NCBI RefSeq assembly: GCF_031326345.1 | Contig: NZ_CP133671.1 | Location: 3,968,001-4,032,000, forward strand | DNA from: Aureispira sp. CCB-E | Lineage (GTDB): Bacteria; Bacteroidota; Bacteroidia; Chitinophagales; Saprospiraceae | Reading direction: 5' to 3' | DNA length: 64,000 nucleotides | Part shown: positions 44,212-52,800 of the stretch, piece by piece | Numbering within the stretch: position 1 is the stretch's first letter | Layout of the letters: every line of letters starts with the position of its first letter | The notes under the pieces: model-generated | Database searches by the model: none | The model's input: only the letters and a program-made list of their open reading frames with translations | What the model was told of the DNA's origin: nothing | Position numbers and translations under genes: made by a program

Positions 44212-44776
44212 TTGATTTAAAACAATTTGTTGTGGATAAGTCTCTGTGAAATGATCTCGTGAATAAGTTAAAAAGGAATATTTAACAGGTACTTGTCCGG
44301 GTTAATTTTTGTGCTTATCAAATTTATAGTTTTTATTCCAATCGCCCAAATTGGCTTTTGGTGTTATTTTAATGTTAAGAGTTTATTGGTTTGATTATCA
44401 ATTATTTAAAACTTAAATAAAAATATTCTTCAAATGATATGCTCAAAAAACACTTATCAACAGATATTTTGTGAATAACTAACTTAGTACCTTGATTTCG
44501 CTATGTTTTTTGCCATTTTCATACTAAAAGATCTAAAAAGTTTCATACTAAAAAAAGGGTGTAAAAACAAAAATATTCATTAATTTTTTGAAACTTTTTT
44601 TTGTAAAAGAAAATAGTATTGTTGTAAAATGTGGATAACTTTTTTGAAAGGGAAATTTTATACCCCCAAAAGAAGGATAACAGTCTTTGAGATAAGAATA
44701 AAAATAGGGAAAATAAGCGGCTAGCAAATCTAACCAGTAATGATTGGCAAAATTGAACAAGCGCAACAAAAATAGC
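44212..44776. other. AT-rich region with four DnaA-box-like sites (possible regulatory region or origin)
   Basis: A 565-base gap upstream of nrdB. TGTGGATAA (perfect TTATCCACA on the other strand) is at 44231-44239 and again at 44630-44638. TTATCAACA is at 44454-44462 and TGTGAATAA at 44470-44478. A direct repeat TTTCATACTAAAA occurs at 44517-44529 and 44541-44553. Very AT-rich tracts surround 44380-44640. These traits fit an oriC-like region or DnaA control of nrd. A short minus-strand ORF overlapping it is not believed. Confidence 0.45.
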
Positions 44777-45919
44777 TTAGCTTTGCATGGCGATAGTATA
44801 CCATAGTTGAATCCCAATTTCGAGACAATCTTCGTCTAAATCAAAGTAAGGACTATGCAGCATAGCGGTAATGCCTTTGGCTTCGTTTCGGCATCCTAAG
44901 AAAATAAAACAAGCGGGGATTTTCTGAGAATAATAACCAAAATCTTCCCCTGCCATAGAGGGAGGATGAGGGTATATCAAGTTTTTTGGATCTAGCAAAT
45001 GAACTAATTTTTGGGTCAAATCAGGATGATTGTAGGTCAGTGCATGCCCATCGGAGTAATTGAACTCAAAATGAGCATCGTGAGCCAAGCAAGTTTGTTC
45101 GAGTAATTGATACAAGCGTTTCTTTAGATTTGTTTTGACGCTAAGAGATAGCGTACGAATAGAAGCTGAAAGCTTTATAGTTTCAGGAATAATATTATGT
45201 GCTGTTCCTGCTTCGATGATAGTAAAAGAAACAACAGCGGCATCTAAGGCAGAAACATTTCTTGCTACAATTGCTTGAACTGCATTGATATATTGCGCCG
45301 CAATAATGATAGGATCAATAGTGTCGTGTGGGTAAGCTGCGTGCCCGCCTTTGCCTGTGATGGTTATTTCTAAAATATCAGGCTGTCCCATTGTAGGACC
45401 AGTACACAATCCTATTTTTCCTGTCTCTAAGGTTGGCCAAACATGTTGACCATAAATAGCATCAACACCTTCTAGAACGCCATCTTCAATCATGGGAATT
45501 GCTCCGCCAGGAATGTTTTCTTCGTCGGCTTGAAAAATAAAGCGGATATTATGTTGAAGTCGATCTTTGTATTGAACAATTAATTTAGCAGCGCCCAAAA
45601 GCATGGCTGTATGAGCATCGTGCCCACACATGTGTGCAATACCTTTGATGGTAGATTGATAGCTTTTATCTCCTAATTCTTGAATTGGAAGGGCATCCAT
45701 ATCTGCTCTCAATGCAATTCTTTTTCCTGCATTAGGAACATTTAAATCGGCATATAAACCATTTTTACCTATATTGGAATGAACTTCTAAGCCCAACGCA
45801 AGTAATTCTTGTCGAACTAATGCAACTGTTTGATAAACCTCTGAGCCAAGTTCTGGATATTGGTGAATGTGTCGACGAGTTTGTACAGTTTCTGTAAGAA
45901 TATTTGTAGGTATAAGCAT
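44777..45919 (-). CDS. M20-family amidohydrolase (N-acyl-amino-acid or hippurate hydrolase-like)
   Basis: A 380-residue cytoplasmic metallopeptidase-like enzyme of the IAA-amino-acid hydrolase/AmhX branch. Visible features are RRHIHQYPELGSEVYQT, LRADMDALPIQE, AHMCGHDAHTAMLLGAA (Cys-Gly-His-Asp metal cluster), FQADEENIPGGA and MAGEDFGYYSQKIPACFIFLG. It should remove acyl groups from N-acylated amino acids. The substrate is unknown. It is the last of the minus-strand run before the MutS-like gene. Confidence 0.92.
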   Translation of the reverse strand: MLIPTNILTETVQTRRHIHQYPELGSEVYQTVALVRQELLALGLEVHSNIGKNGLYADLNVPNAGKRIALRADMDALPIQELGDKSYQSTIKGIAHMCGHDAHTAMLLGAAKLIVQYKDRLQHNIRFIFQADEENIPGGAIPMIEDGVLEGVDAIYGQHVWPTLETGKIGLCTGPTMGQPDILEITITGKGGHAAYPHDTIDPIIIAAQYINAVQAIVARNVSALDAAVVSFTIIEAGTAHNIIPETIKLSASIRTLSLSVKTNLKKRLYQLLEQTCLAHDAHFEFNYSDGHALTYNHPDLTQKLVHLLDPKNLIYPHPPSMAGEDFGYYSQKIPACFIFLGCRNEAKGITAMLHSPYFDLDEDCLEIGIQLWYTIAMQS

Positions 45920-46117
45920 GTTTTGAGATATTGAGGATTTTTAAAATTGAATGCATGCACAATAGTTTGTTATAGTAATAGGGGAAACTGCTATACAACT
46001 AACTATACATTAGGGTAAATTTGGAGCAAGTATCAACTGATTGTGATTTCATACTTAACCAAACTAATACGATTTTCAACGGAGTAATATTAGATATTAT
46101 TAGGATAATAAATAAAA

Positions 46118-47920
46118 ATGAATTTAGAAAAAATATATCAAGAACGTTTAAATGATTTCTTGAAACAGCAAAAAGAGAAAGCAAGTAAGATGTTCCAAAT
46201 TGGAAATATTCGAGTTGCTTTGTTTGTTTTGATGGTGTATTGTTTGGTCCAATTTTTTAGTTCAGAGTTTGAAACGATGTATTGGTGGTGGGGATTCTTG
46301 GGAGTGCTGCCTGTTTTTATATTTTTCATTCGTTTGCATCAACGTCACTTTGATGAAAAAAGAAGGATTGATGAGTTGGTTGTTATTAATGAGAAAGAGC
46401 TTAAGGCATTAGAAACCAATCGACCGCAGTTTGAAGGAGGAGGTGAATTTGATGATCCTAGACACGATTATTGTTCAGATTTAGATTTGTTTGGTTCGGC
46501 AGGATTATTTGCTTTTGTCAATCGAACTTCAACCGCAAAAGGAAAAGAACGGCTGGCAAATTTATTTAAACAACCTTTTGAAAACCCCAAAACCATTTAT
46601 ACACAGCAAGAAGCAGTGAAGGTGTTGAGTCCTAAGGTTGATTTTCGCCAAGCTTTTATGGCAAATGGTAGAATTACAGAAGATACTTTGGATGACATTG
46701 CTTACTTGCAAGCTTGGACGGAAGCTCCTGTTGCTTTTTTAGAATCAATTCCTTGGAGAATTGCTCGTATTATCTTGCCTTTGTTGTCTATTGTCGCATT
46801 GGTTTATTTTATCATAACTTTTAATCACCTTCCATTGGTGGTAATGGGGACGTTGAACTTTGCCTTATTAGGCGTAAAAAGCAAATATGTAGGAAAAGAA
46901 CACACAGAAATAGGGAAGCGCCAAGAAATTTTAAGAATGTATGTTTCCTTGCTAGACTTAGCAAATCAAGAAGATTTTGGAGATGCTGCGATATTGAATG
47001 AAATTAAAGAAACGGCTAAAGCCGCACAGTCTGGTTTTGGTCGATTGACTAAGATTGTGGATTATTTCGATCAACGGTTAAATATATTTGTAGGTTTAGG
47101 GCTAAATCTACTTATTTTGTACGATGTGCATTGCTTGTTTGCTTTAGAAGCTTGGAAGAAAAAACACAAACAATTTTTGACAAAGTGGTTGGATAGTGTA
47201 GCGGAGTTGGACGGATTGATTAGTCTAGCTACTTTTAATTATAATAATCCTGAATTGAATTTTCCTCAGTTAGAAAAATCCGACAAATTGTATGTGCATG
47301 CAGAAGCCTTAGGGCATCCTTTAATTCCTGTGCAAGAACGGGTGTGTAATGATACAAAACTAGGAAGCCAACACAAAGTTTTTGTCGTGACAGGATCAAA
47401 CATGGCGGGCAAGAGTACTTTTTTACGTTGTGTAGCGATAAATTTGTTGTTAGCAAAATGTGGTGCACCCGTTTGTGCAACTTCATTTAAGTGTTCTATA
47501 ATGGATATTATGACATCTATGCGGGTGCAGGATTCTATCAGCCAGCAGACTTCTTATTTTCAAGCGGAATTGTTGCGTTTGCAGTATATAATTCAATCCT
47601 TAAAAGAAGGGAAGCCTACATTTATTATTTTAGATGAAATATTGAAAGGAACGAACTCTGAAGATAAATTGCTTGGGTCTCAATTGTTAGTGCAACACTT
47701 TTTAGACTTTAATTGCTTAGCGATGGTTGCTACACATGATCTAGAATTAGGAAATATGCAAGACGATTTACCGGATCAAGTCGAAAATCTTTGTTTCGAA
47801 AGTATTATTGAAAATGATGAATTGAGTTTTGATTACAAACTAAATAGAGGCATTGCCAAAAATAAGAATGCAACATTTCTAATGCGTAAGATGGAGATTG
47901 TTCCCAAGGAGTTGTTTTAA
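46118..47920 (+). CDS. Membrane-anchored MutS-like ATPase
   Basis: A 600-residue protein of the MutS family without the mismatch-recognition domain. Two hydrophobic helices near the N-terminus (about 30-46 and 53-72) suggest membrane attachment. A helical lever region is followed by the ATPase: Walker A TGSNMAGKST (near 423-432), then Walker B FIILDEILKGTNSED (near 502-515) and VATHDLELG. Such proteins are common in Bacteroidota and their role is not established; it need not be mismatch repair. It is preceded by a divergent M20 gene. Confidence 0.88.
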   Translation: MNLEKIYQERLNDFLKQQKEKASKMFQIGNIRVALFVLMVYCLVQFFSSEFETMYWWWGFLGVLPVFIFFIRLHQRHFDEKRRIDELVVINEKELKALETNRPQFEGGGEFDDPRHDYCSDLDLFGSAGLFAFVNRTSTAKGKERLANLFKQPFENPKTIYTQQEAVKVLSPKVDFRQAFMANGRITEDTLDDIAYLQAWTEAPVAFLESIPWRIARIILPLLSIVALVYFIITFNHLPLVVMGTLNFALLGVKSKYVGKEHTEIGKRQEILRMYVSLLDLANQEDFGDAAILNEIKETAKAAQSGFGRLTKIVDYFDQRLNIFVGLGLNLLILYDVHCLFALEAWKKKHKQFLTKWLDSVAELDGLISLATFNYNNPELNFPQLEKSDKLYVHAEALGHPLIPVQERVCNDTKLGSQHKVFVVTGSNMAGKSTFLRCVAINLLLAKCGAPVCATSFKCSIMDIMTSMRVQDSISQQTSYFQAELLRLQYIIQSLKEGKPTFIILDEILKGTNSEDKLLGSQLLVQHFLDFNCLAMVATHDLELGNMQDDLPDQVENLCFESIIENDELSFDYKLNRGIAKNKNATFLMRKMEIVPKELF

Positions 47921-47936
47921 TTTCAAAGAAAGAATA

Positions 47937-47981
47937 CTTGCTACACTCGAACGGGCTAAGTGTTTGTTTGAGTGTAGCAAG
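47937..47981. terminator. Hairpin between convergent MutS-like and lipoprotein genes
   Basis: CTTGCTACACTC (47937-47948) pairs perfectly with GAGTGTAGCAAG (47970-47981), a 12-bp stem. It sits between the MutS-like stop and the stop of the convergent lipoprotein gene. No strong T-run is present on either side. Confidence 0.6.
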
Positions 47982-48042
47982 TGGTTTAATCTAATTTCAA
48001 TAGACGTAGTGACAGTGTAGCTAACGGGCAACTGAATTCTTT

Positions 48043-48699
48043 CTACACTTTTTCAAAAATATAACGTTGTATGTATTCTGGAGGAATAGGATAGTAATCT
48101 ACAGCCGACCAGCCAACTTCATAGCTATCTAAGATCAGTACATTATTACTTAATCTAAAAATTCTGAAACGCCCATATTGAGGAGGACCGCATCGAGCGG
48201 CTAGTGGACTAGGATCAGAGCAATACAATGCTGCTACATCCAACAAATAATCAGTGCAATTTACTTGATACATGCCATGATAGCATTCATGTGGAATGTT
48301 GGGGGTGTAATCTAGTAAATGAAAGCCAGTCGCATCAATCCAATTTAAGCGAATGTTATGATTATAGGTAAAACTTAGCGTGTCGGGAAGGTGTGCGTAA
48401 ATCATGTCACAACTAGTGCTGTTGCCTTCGTGGTCCAATACGTCAGTAAGTACCCAAGTGCCCTGGAGTCTTACTGGGCAGTCTCCATCAGAAGCACTTG
48501 GTTTTGCAGTGGCGGTATTGAGATTGGAAAGTGCTGGTGCAATTGATTGATTGGTAATCGTATTTGAAGTATTTGAAGGGGTGTTGGAAGTGCCTATGGC
48601 AGATGTAGTTGGGGTTGGACTAATAATTTCGTTGTTTTGGCAACCAATTACAAGGGTCAGTAGTAAGCCAATGGAACCCAATAAGATACTTTTTTTCAT
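48043..48699 (-). CDS. Lipoprotein of unknown function, lipocalin-like mature part
   Basis: A 218-residue protein. Signal MKKSILLGSIGLLLTLVIGC ends in a lipobox Cys20, then a serine/threonine-rich linker. The mature domain begins CPVRLQGTWVLTDVLD and ends FRIFRLSNNVLILDSYEV, which loosely resembles lipocalin-like small barrels. Six cysteines in the mature region (CPVR, SCDM, ECYH, VNCT, YCSD, RCGP) suggest disulfides. The function is unknown. A -7-like element lies about 110 bases upstream. Confidence 0.6.
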   Translation of the reverse strand: MKKSILLGSIGLLLTLVIGCQNNEIISPTPTTSAIGTSNTPSNTSNTITNQSIAPALSNLNTATAKPSASDGDCPVRLQGTWVLTDVLDHEGNSTSCDMIYAHLPDTLSFTYNHNIRLNWIDATGFHLLDYTPNIPHECYHGMYQVNCTDYLLDVAALYCSDPSPLAARCGPPQYGRFRIFRLSNNVLILDSYEVGWSAVDYYPIPPEYIQRYIFEKV

Positions 48700-48807
48700 A
48701 TAATTATATTGTTATAGTTATTAAAATAAGTAGATGGTTTAAGTAAATGATTAGCAAAATTTAACTGCCAATAATTGCTTATTTCGATCTATCATTTGAT
48801 TACAATA

Positions 48808-48815
48808 CAAAGGTA
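48808..48815 (-). promoter_or_regulatory. Putative -7 promoter element for the lipocalin-like lipoprotein gene
   Basis: TACCTTTG on the minus strand matches TAnnTTTG, about 109 bases before the start. No -33 element was found at standard spacing. Confidence 0.35.
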
Positions 48816-48926
48816 TATGAATAAGGATGGGAAGTCGATGCAAAAAATGATACAAGACTTGCAAAAAAAAGTAAAATACGATAGGTTATCATAAAATTGT
48901 ATAAAATCTATCTGATTAGGTGCTTG

Positions 48927-50018
48927 TTAGAAATGAAATGGTTCAAACTGTTTTCCATTGTAACAATAAATACCTGAATCATGTGTCGTAAGCCAAAGTT
49001 TGCCTTGCTTGTCTTGGTAAATCGAGAAAATTAAAGGAGTTTTCTTAGAACGTTTAATTGGATAATGGGTTAGTTGGTCGTGCTGTTTGCACCAAACACC
49101 ATCATCATAAGTAGCCATCCATAAAGCGCCATTATTATCTTCAACGATAGACATGTAATAAATAGTAGCTTTATCGTTGGGTAATATCTCATTTTCTCTC
49201 TGATAGTCTAGAGTTGTCCTGTTGGATGTTGTTGGAGAAATTTTATATCGATAACGATTGTTAGAAAACCAAAAATAGCCTTCTTGATCTTCGATAATTG
49301 CTCGGATTCCAAATTCACCTCCTTCTGGGGTTAAGGATAAATGTTCTTCATAAAGCCATTGGAGAGTTGAACCGTCAAATCGGCAAAGTCCTAATGAGCT
49401 TGTGCCAAACCAAAGGTGTCCGTTGCGGTCCTTATACATCGAATAAATGCCATAAGGAGAATAAGAAGGAGTGGGGTGTTTAGCATAGAATGTTTCTGCA
49501 AGTTTAGGTGGAGGAAATTCTAAATAATATAAATGTTTGCCATCGTAACGATAGGGACCTTTTTTAGACCAACCCATCCTAAACCATAGATCAGTAGAGG
49601 TTAATTTCCATTGGTGCTTAGAAGAATCGTTTTCTATGACAGTTAAGGTAGTAAATCGGTGACCATCAAATTTAGAAACGCCTTCTGGAGTATCAAAGTA
49701 TACATTTCCTAAATGATCTTCTTGTATTCCAATGATAGCATGGCTGCATAAGCCATCTTCTTTGGTAAAACGCATCAACTTTTCACCATCATATTTGTAT
49801 AGCCCTTTTTCATTACCTCCAAACCAATAGTTTTCTTGTTTATCTTGGAAAATAAGCATTGCCTTGTAGTCAAAGTCGGATGTTATTTGCCCGAAGGTAC
49901 TTTCTTTTGTAGAGGAAGTACTATCATTAGAAGAGGAGGCTCCTTTGCAAGAGACCAATAGAAAAGGTAAAATGATTGGCAAAAGGGAAAATTTAAAAAA
50001 AGAATTAAACAAGAACAT
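48927..50018 (-). CDS. Lipoprotein with two-component-regulator-type propeller repeats
   Basis: A 363-residue exported lipoprotein (signal MFLFNSFFKFSLLPIILPFLLVSC, Cys24). The mature part is a seven-bladed-like propeller with Reg_prop-type repeats: QDKQENYWFGGNEKGLYKYDG, EDHLGNVYFDTPEGVSKFDG, KDRNGHLWFGTSSLGLCRFDG, EDNNGALWMATYDDGVWCK, QDKQGKLWLTTHDSGIYCYNG. In hybrid two-component systems this propeller is the sensor part. Here it stands alone, 26 bases after an AraC-type gene, so it may serve as a detached periplasmic sensor. Confidence 0.85.
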   Translation of the reverse strand: MFLFNSFFKFSLLPIILPFLLVSCKGASSSNDSTSSTKESTFGQITSDFDYKAMLIFQDKQENYWFGGNEKGLYKYDGEKLMRFTKEDGLCSHAIIGIQEDHLGNVYFDTPEGVSKFDGHRFTTLTVIENDSSKHQWKLTSTDLWFRMGWSKKGPYRYDGKHLYYLEFPPPKLAETFYAKHPTPSYSPYGIYSMYKDRNGHLWFGTSSLGLCRFDGSTLQWLYEEHLSLTPEGGEFGIRAIIEDQEGYFWFSNNRYRYKISPTTSNRTTLDYQRENEILPNDKATIYYMSIVEDNNGALWMATYDDGVWCKQHDQLTHYPIKRSKKTPLIFSIYQDKQGKLWLTTHDSGIYCYNGKQFEPFHF

Positions 50019-50044
50019 ATTTGGGATTACATTTGGTTGATGTA

Positions 50045-50854
50045 TTATCGAAACTTTATTCTAAAAGTACTGGGAGTCATTCCTAAGTGTTTTTTAAAAA
50101 AATTGGAGAAGTGAGCAGGTTCTAAAAAGTCGAGTTGGTAAGCAATTTCTTTAACGGTTTTTTCACTATGAATAATCAAACGTTTGGCTTCCAACAAAAC
50201 TCTAGTAATGAGAAATTTTTTAGCGGTCATGCCTGTTCTTTCCTTTACAATGCCATTTAGCCTATTGAGAGAGAGGTTCATTGCTTGGGTGTAAAAGTCT
50301 GTGCTTTTTTCAATGTGATAATTTTGTTCTACCAAATCCAAGAATTGATTGAAGTATTCGTTGTTGGGACTTGTTTCTGCTTGTTTGCTTAATTTTTGAT
50401 ATTTTTTAAGAATGGATATGTATAAATTAAGTGCCGACAAGGCAGCAAAAATAGAGTCATTAGAATTGTTGTTATTGTACGATTTTAAAAACAAATAACT
50501 ATCTTTTAATAACCTAGCTTCTTGTTTATTTATAGCGACACCAGCCTCAAAATGTTGATTGTATTGAATGAAATTAAAGAAATTATTCAAAAAGGGATTG
50601 GAGGCAATTAGAGTTGGTTGAATTTTGATAACATAACCTTGAGAATCCCTTGAATGTTTGACTTGATGCAGCTGGTGAGGACCAACTAGTTGAATACTAG
50701 GAGGTTTGATGTCGAAATCTTTAAAGTCAATAAGATGGGTGCCACTTCCTGCAAAAAAGAAGAAGAGTTCATAATAAAGATGGCGATGGGGTTCCAAGTC
50801 ACGATCTTCGTTACTAGTTTTTATTTGTACGATTTGATAATGTTTAAATTCCAA
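50045..50854 (-). CDS. AraC-family transcriptional regulator
   Basis: A 269-residue regulator. The N-terminal cupin-like part has EPHRHLYYELFFFFAGSGTHLI. The C-terminal double helix-turn-helix (about 170-269) reads MNLSLNRLNGIVKERTGMTAKKFLITRVLLEAKRLI then KEIAYQLDFLEPAHFSNFFKKHLGMTPSTFR. It is first in an apparent two-gene operon with the propeller lipoprotein. The effector is unknown. Confidence 0.92.
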   Translation of the reverse strand: MEFKHYQIVQIKTSNEDRDLEPHRHLYYELFFFFAGSGTHLIDFKDFDIKPPSIQLVGPHQLHQVKHSRDSQGYVIKIQPTLIASNPFLNNFFNFIQYNQHFEAGVAINKQEARLLKDSYLFLKSYNNNNSNDSIFAALSALNLYISILKKYQKLSKQAETSPNNEYFNQFLDLVEQNYHIEKSTDFYTQAMNLSLNRLNGIVKERTGMTAKKFLITRVLLEAKRLIIHSEKTVKEIAYQLDFLEPAHFSNFFKKHLGMTPSTFRIKFR

Positions 50855-51315
50855 TAGATATTTTTATTTGTAGATGGTATGATTGTATAATTACTTAATT
50901 AGCAAGGAGGATAAAAGAACAAAAGCTTAATTTTTTTTAGATAAAAAAAATAGATTATTAATGAATAAAGTGATTTTATATTGCTTTTTTTTGTAAGTTT
51001 AGTCTGCTTTTTAAGGCATGATCTGGTTTTTTACCTTTTCTTGAAAAAACTTTTTAATGAAATTAAGAGAAAATTTCTAAAAAAGGCATACAAGAAAATA
51101 CGAAAAAGATGCAAAAATGGAGTTTTAGAAAAAAACTTTTTTTGGCTTTTTTTGACATTGCAGGTAACATTTGAATCATTCAAGTCATATACTTTTGTGG
51201 AAATAGGACTTTGTTTTAAAGTCTTAGAGCCCTAGTTCTTATATTCTACACATCTCTAGCAAAATTCTATGAATAAATAGAATGTATAATCCCATAAAAT
51301 AAACATCACCTTCTT
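50855..51315. other. Divergent intergenic region upstream of the VWA lipoprotein
   Basis: A 461-base gap, strongly AT-rich, with many A- and T-tracts around 50930-51160. An 84-codon plus-strand frame (50981-51235) has skewed, low-complexity composition and is not accepted. A candidate -7 element TACTTTTG (51190-51197) lies 119 bases before the VWA gene. Confidence 0.45.
51190..51197 (+). promoter_or_regulatory. Putative -7 promoter element for the VWA lipoprotein gene
   Basis: TACTTTTG matches TAnnTTTG. A TTTG sits 16 bases upstream rather than 19-20, so the match is partial. Confidence 0.35.
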
Positions 51316-52566
51316 ATGAAAAAAATACAATACTTGACATGTGGTATCGCTCTTTTTTCTTTAGTGAGCTGTTCTTTTGATACAGAAAGTTCTAGTGCCG
51401 ATATCGTTGTTGATCCCTATAAAATAAATGCATTGACGATTCGAGGCAATGGAGGAGATGATATTGCTGTTGATAATGGTAATCATGGCTCAATTTCAGG
51501 AGATGATATTAATGCGGAAGCTGGCACTTTGACGGCAGGAGAATGGAATGATTTGAATAACTGGAAATTTTGGCAGTCATTAATGCAAAAGAAGAATTTT
51601 TCAGAATATCAGCAAGAGTGGCAATTTTTTCCTTCTCAACGCTATTCGGTTCGAATAACAGATAATATGGGGCAATCTGTAATGGATTGTCGGGTGGAAT
51701 TGTTAGGAAAAGATAATCGAAAAATATGGGAAGCAAGAACAAATAATTCGGGAATTGCTGAGTTGTGGGCGCAACCATTTTCAGAAGGTAAAGATTTAAA
51801 GAATACTATAGTTATTGATTACAAAGGAAAAAAGCAGACCTTAAACTCTCCCCAAACATTCATGGAAGGGATTAATGATATTAAGTTGAAAATGACATCA
51901 ACCATGCCTGAAAATCGCGCTGATGTCATGTTTGTTGTAGATGCAACAGGATCAATGGAAGATGAAATTGCATACCTTAAAAAAGAATTGGAAGATGTTG
52001 TGGCGCAGGTGAAAACAGAACAACCTGATTTAGCCCTTCAAATTGGGTCCGTTTTTTATAGAGATGAAGGCGACAAGTATGTAACTCGCTCTAGTGCCTT
52101 GTCTGCCAATACTGATGCGACTATCAATTTTATCAATGGTCAGTCAGCAGATGGTGGCGGTGATTATCCGGAGGCAGTTGATGTAGCTTTGGAAGAAGCT
52201 GTTTCCATGCAAAATTGGTCTAAATCAGCTAGAACTCGTATCGTTTTCTTGTTGTTAGATGCTCCACCACACCATGATAGTAAGAGCCTCAAAAGCATTC
52301 AAAAAAGCATTACTAGCGCTGCCGAAAAAGGAATAAAATTAATTCCTATTGCTTCTAGTGGAATTGATAAAAAGACAGAATTTTTGATGCGCTTTTTCTC
52401 ATTAACAACAAATGGTTCTTATGTATTTATGACCGATCATAGTGGCGTTGGAAATGGGCATGTTGAGCCAACAGTAGGAGAGTATAGAGTAGAATATTTG
52501 AATGAGTTGCTAACTCGAATCATTACACAATCAACGCAACCTGCAACCGCAACGTTGTTAGAGTAA
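51316..52566 (+). CDS. von Willebrand factor A domain lipoprotein
   Basis: A 416-residue exported protein with lipobox LVSC (Cys19). After a Gly/Asp-rich region comes a carboxypeptidase-regulatory-like beta-sandwich (RVELLGKDNRKIWEARTNNSGIAELWAQ, about 125-190). A vWA domain follows (about 200-400) with MIDAS start VVDATGSMEDE and later GGGDYPEAVDVAL and LLLDAPPHH. The vWA fold binds a metal and usually mediates protein binding. The ligand is unknown. It ends in a strong terminator. Confidence 0.87.
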   Translation: MKKIQYLTCGIALFSLVSCSFDTESSSADIVVDPYKINALTIRGNGGDDIAVDNGNHGSISGDDINAEAGTLTAGEWNDLNNWKFWQSLMQKKNFSEYQQEWQFFPSQRYSVRITDNMGQSVMDCRVELLGKDNRKIWEARTNNSGIAELWAQPFSEGKDLKNTIVIDYKGKKQTLNSPQTFMEGINDIKLKMTSTMPENRADVMFVVDATGSMEDEIAYLKKELEDVVAQVKTEQPDLALQIGSVFYRDEGDKYVTRSSALSANTDATINFINGQSADGGGDYPEAVDVALEEAVSMQNWSKSARTRIVFLLLDAPPHHDSKSLKSIQKSITSAAEKGIKLIPIASSGIDKKTEFLMRFFSLTTNGSYVFMTDHSGVGNGHVEPTVGEYRVEYLNELLTRIITQSTQPATATLLE

Positions 52567-52610
52567 AATAAAATCACGAATCCCCAAAATGTTCCTTTTA
52601 TTAAGGTAAG

Positions 52611-52647
52611 AATAAGCTCAACACAACCTGTTGAGCTTATTTTTTTA
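52611..52647 (+). terminator. Rho-independent terminator for the VWA lipoprotein gene
   Basis: AATAAGCTCAACA (52611-52623) pairs perfectly with TGTTGAGCTTATT (52629-52641), followed by seven T's. It is a textbook structure, 45 bases after the stop. Confidence 0.93.
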
Positions 52648-52720
52648 TCAGAGATGTTTATTTTGACAAAAACTATAAATTTGCTCAGATTGCTAATTTT
52701 TAAAAGCATTAGAAACTTTG

Positions 52721-52728
52721 TATCTTTG
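52721..52728 (+). promoter_or_regulatory. Putative -7 promoter element for dusB
   Basis: TATCTTTG matches TAnnTTTG exactly, 72 bases before the dusB start. No -33 TTTG lies at standard spacing. Confidence 0.35.
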
Positions 52729-52800
52729 TGCATTTAGAAAAAGTACAAAATGAACTTTTATTAAACAAAAAATCATAGACGATATAAATAATATAGAATA

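Noticed and set aside
44548-44817. 89-codon minus-strand ORF next to the M20 gene
   Set aside because: Overlaps the M20 gene end and the DnaA-box region; F/Y/L-rich by AT bias and no family match.
45999-46184. Short ORFs on the minus strand near the MutS-like start
   Set aside because: Overlap the divergent promoter region and the start of a well-supported gene.
46118-47920. Canonical mismatch-repair MutS
   Set aside because: The mismatch-recognition domain is missing and membrane helices are present at the N-terminus.
50981-51235. 84-codon plus-strand ORF before the VWA gene
   Set aside because: Low-complexity K/F/L composition typical of AT-rich non-coding DNA; a -7 promoter element lies inside it.
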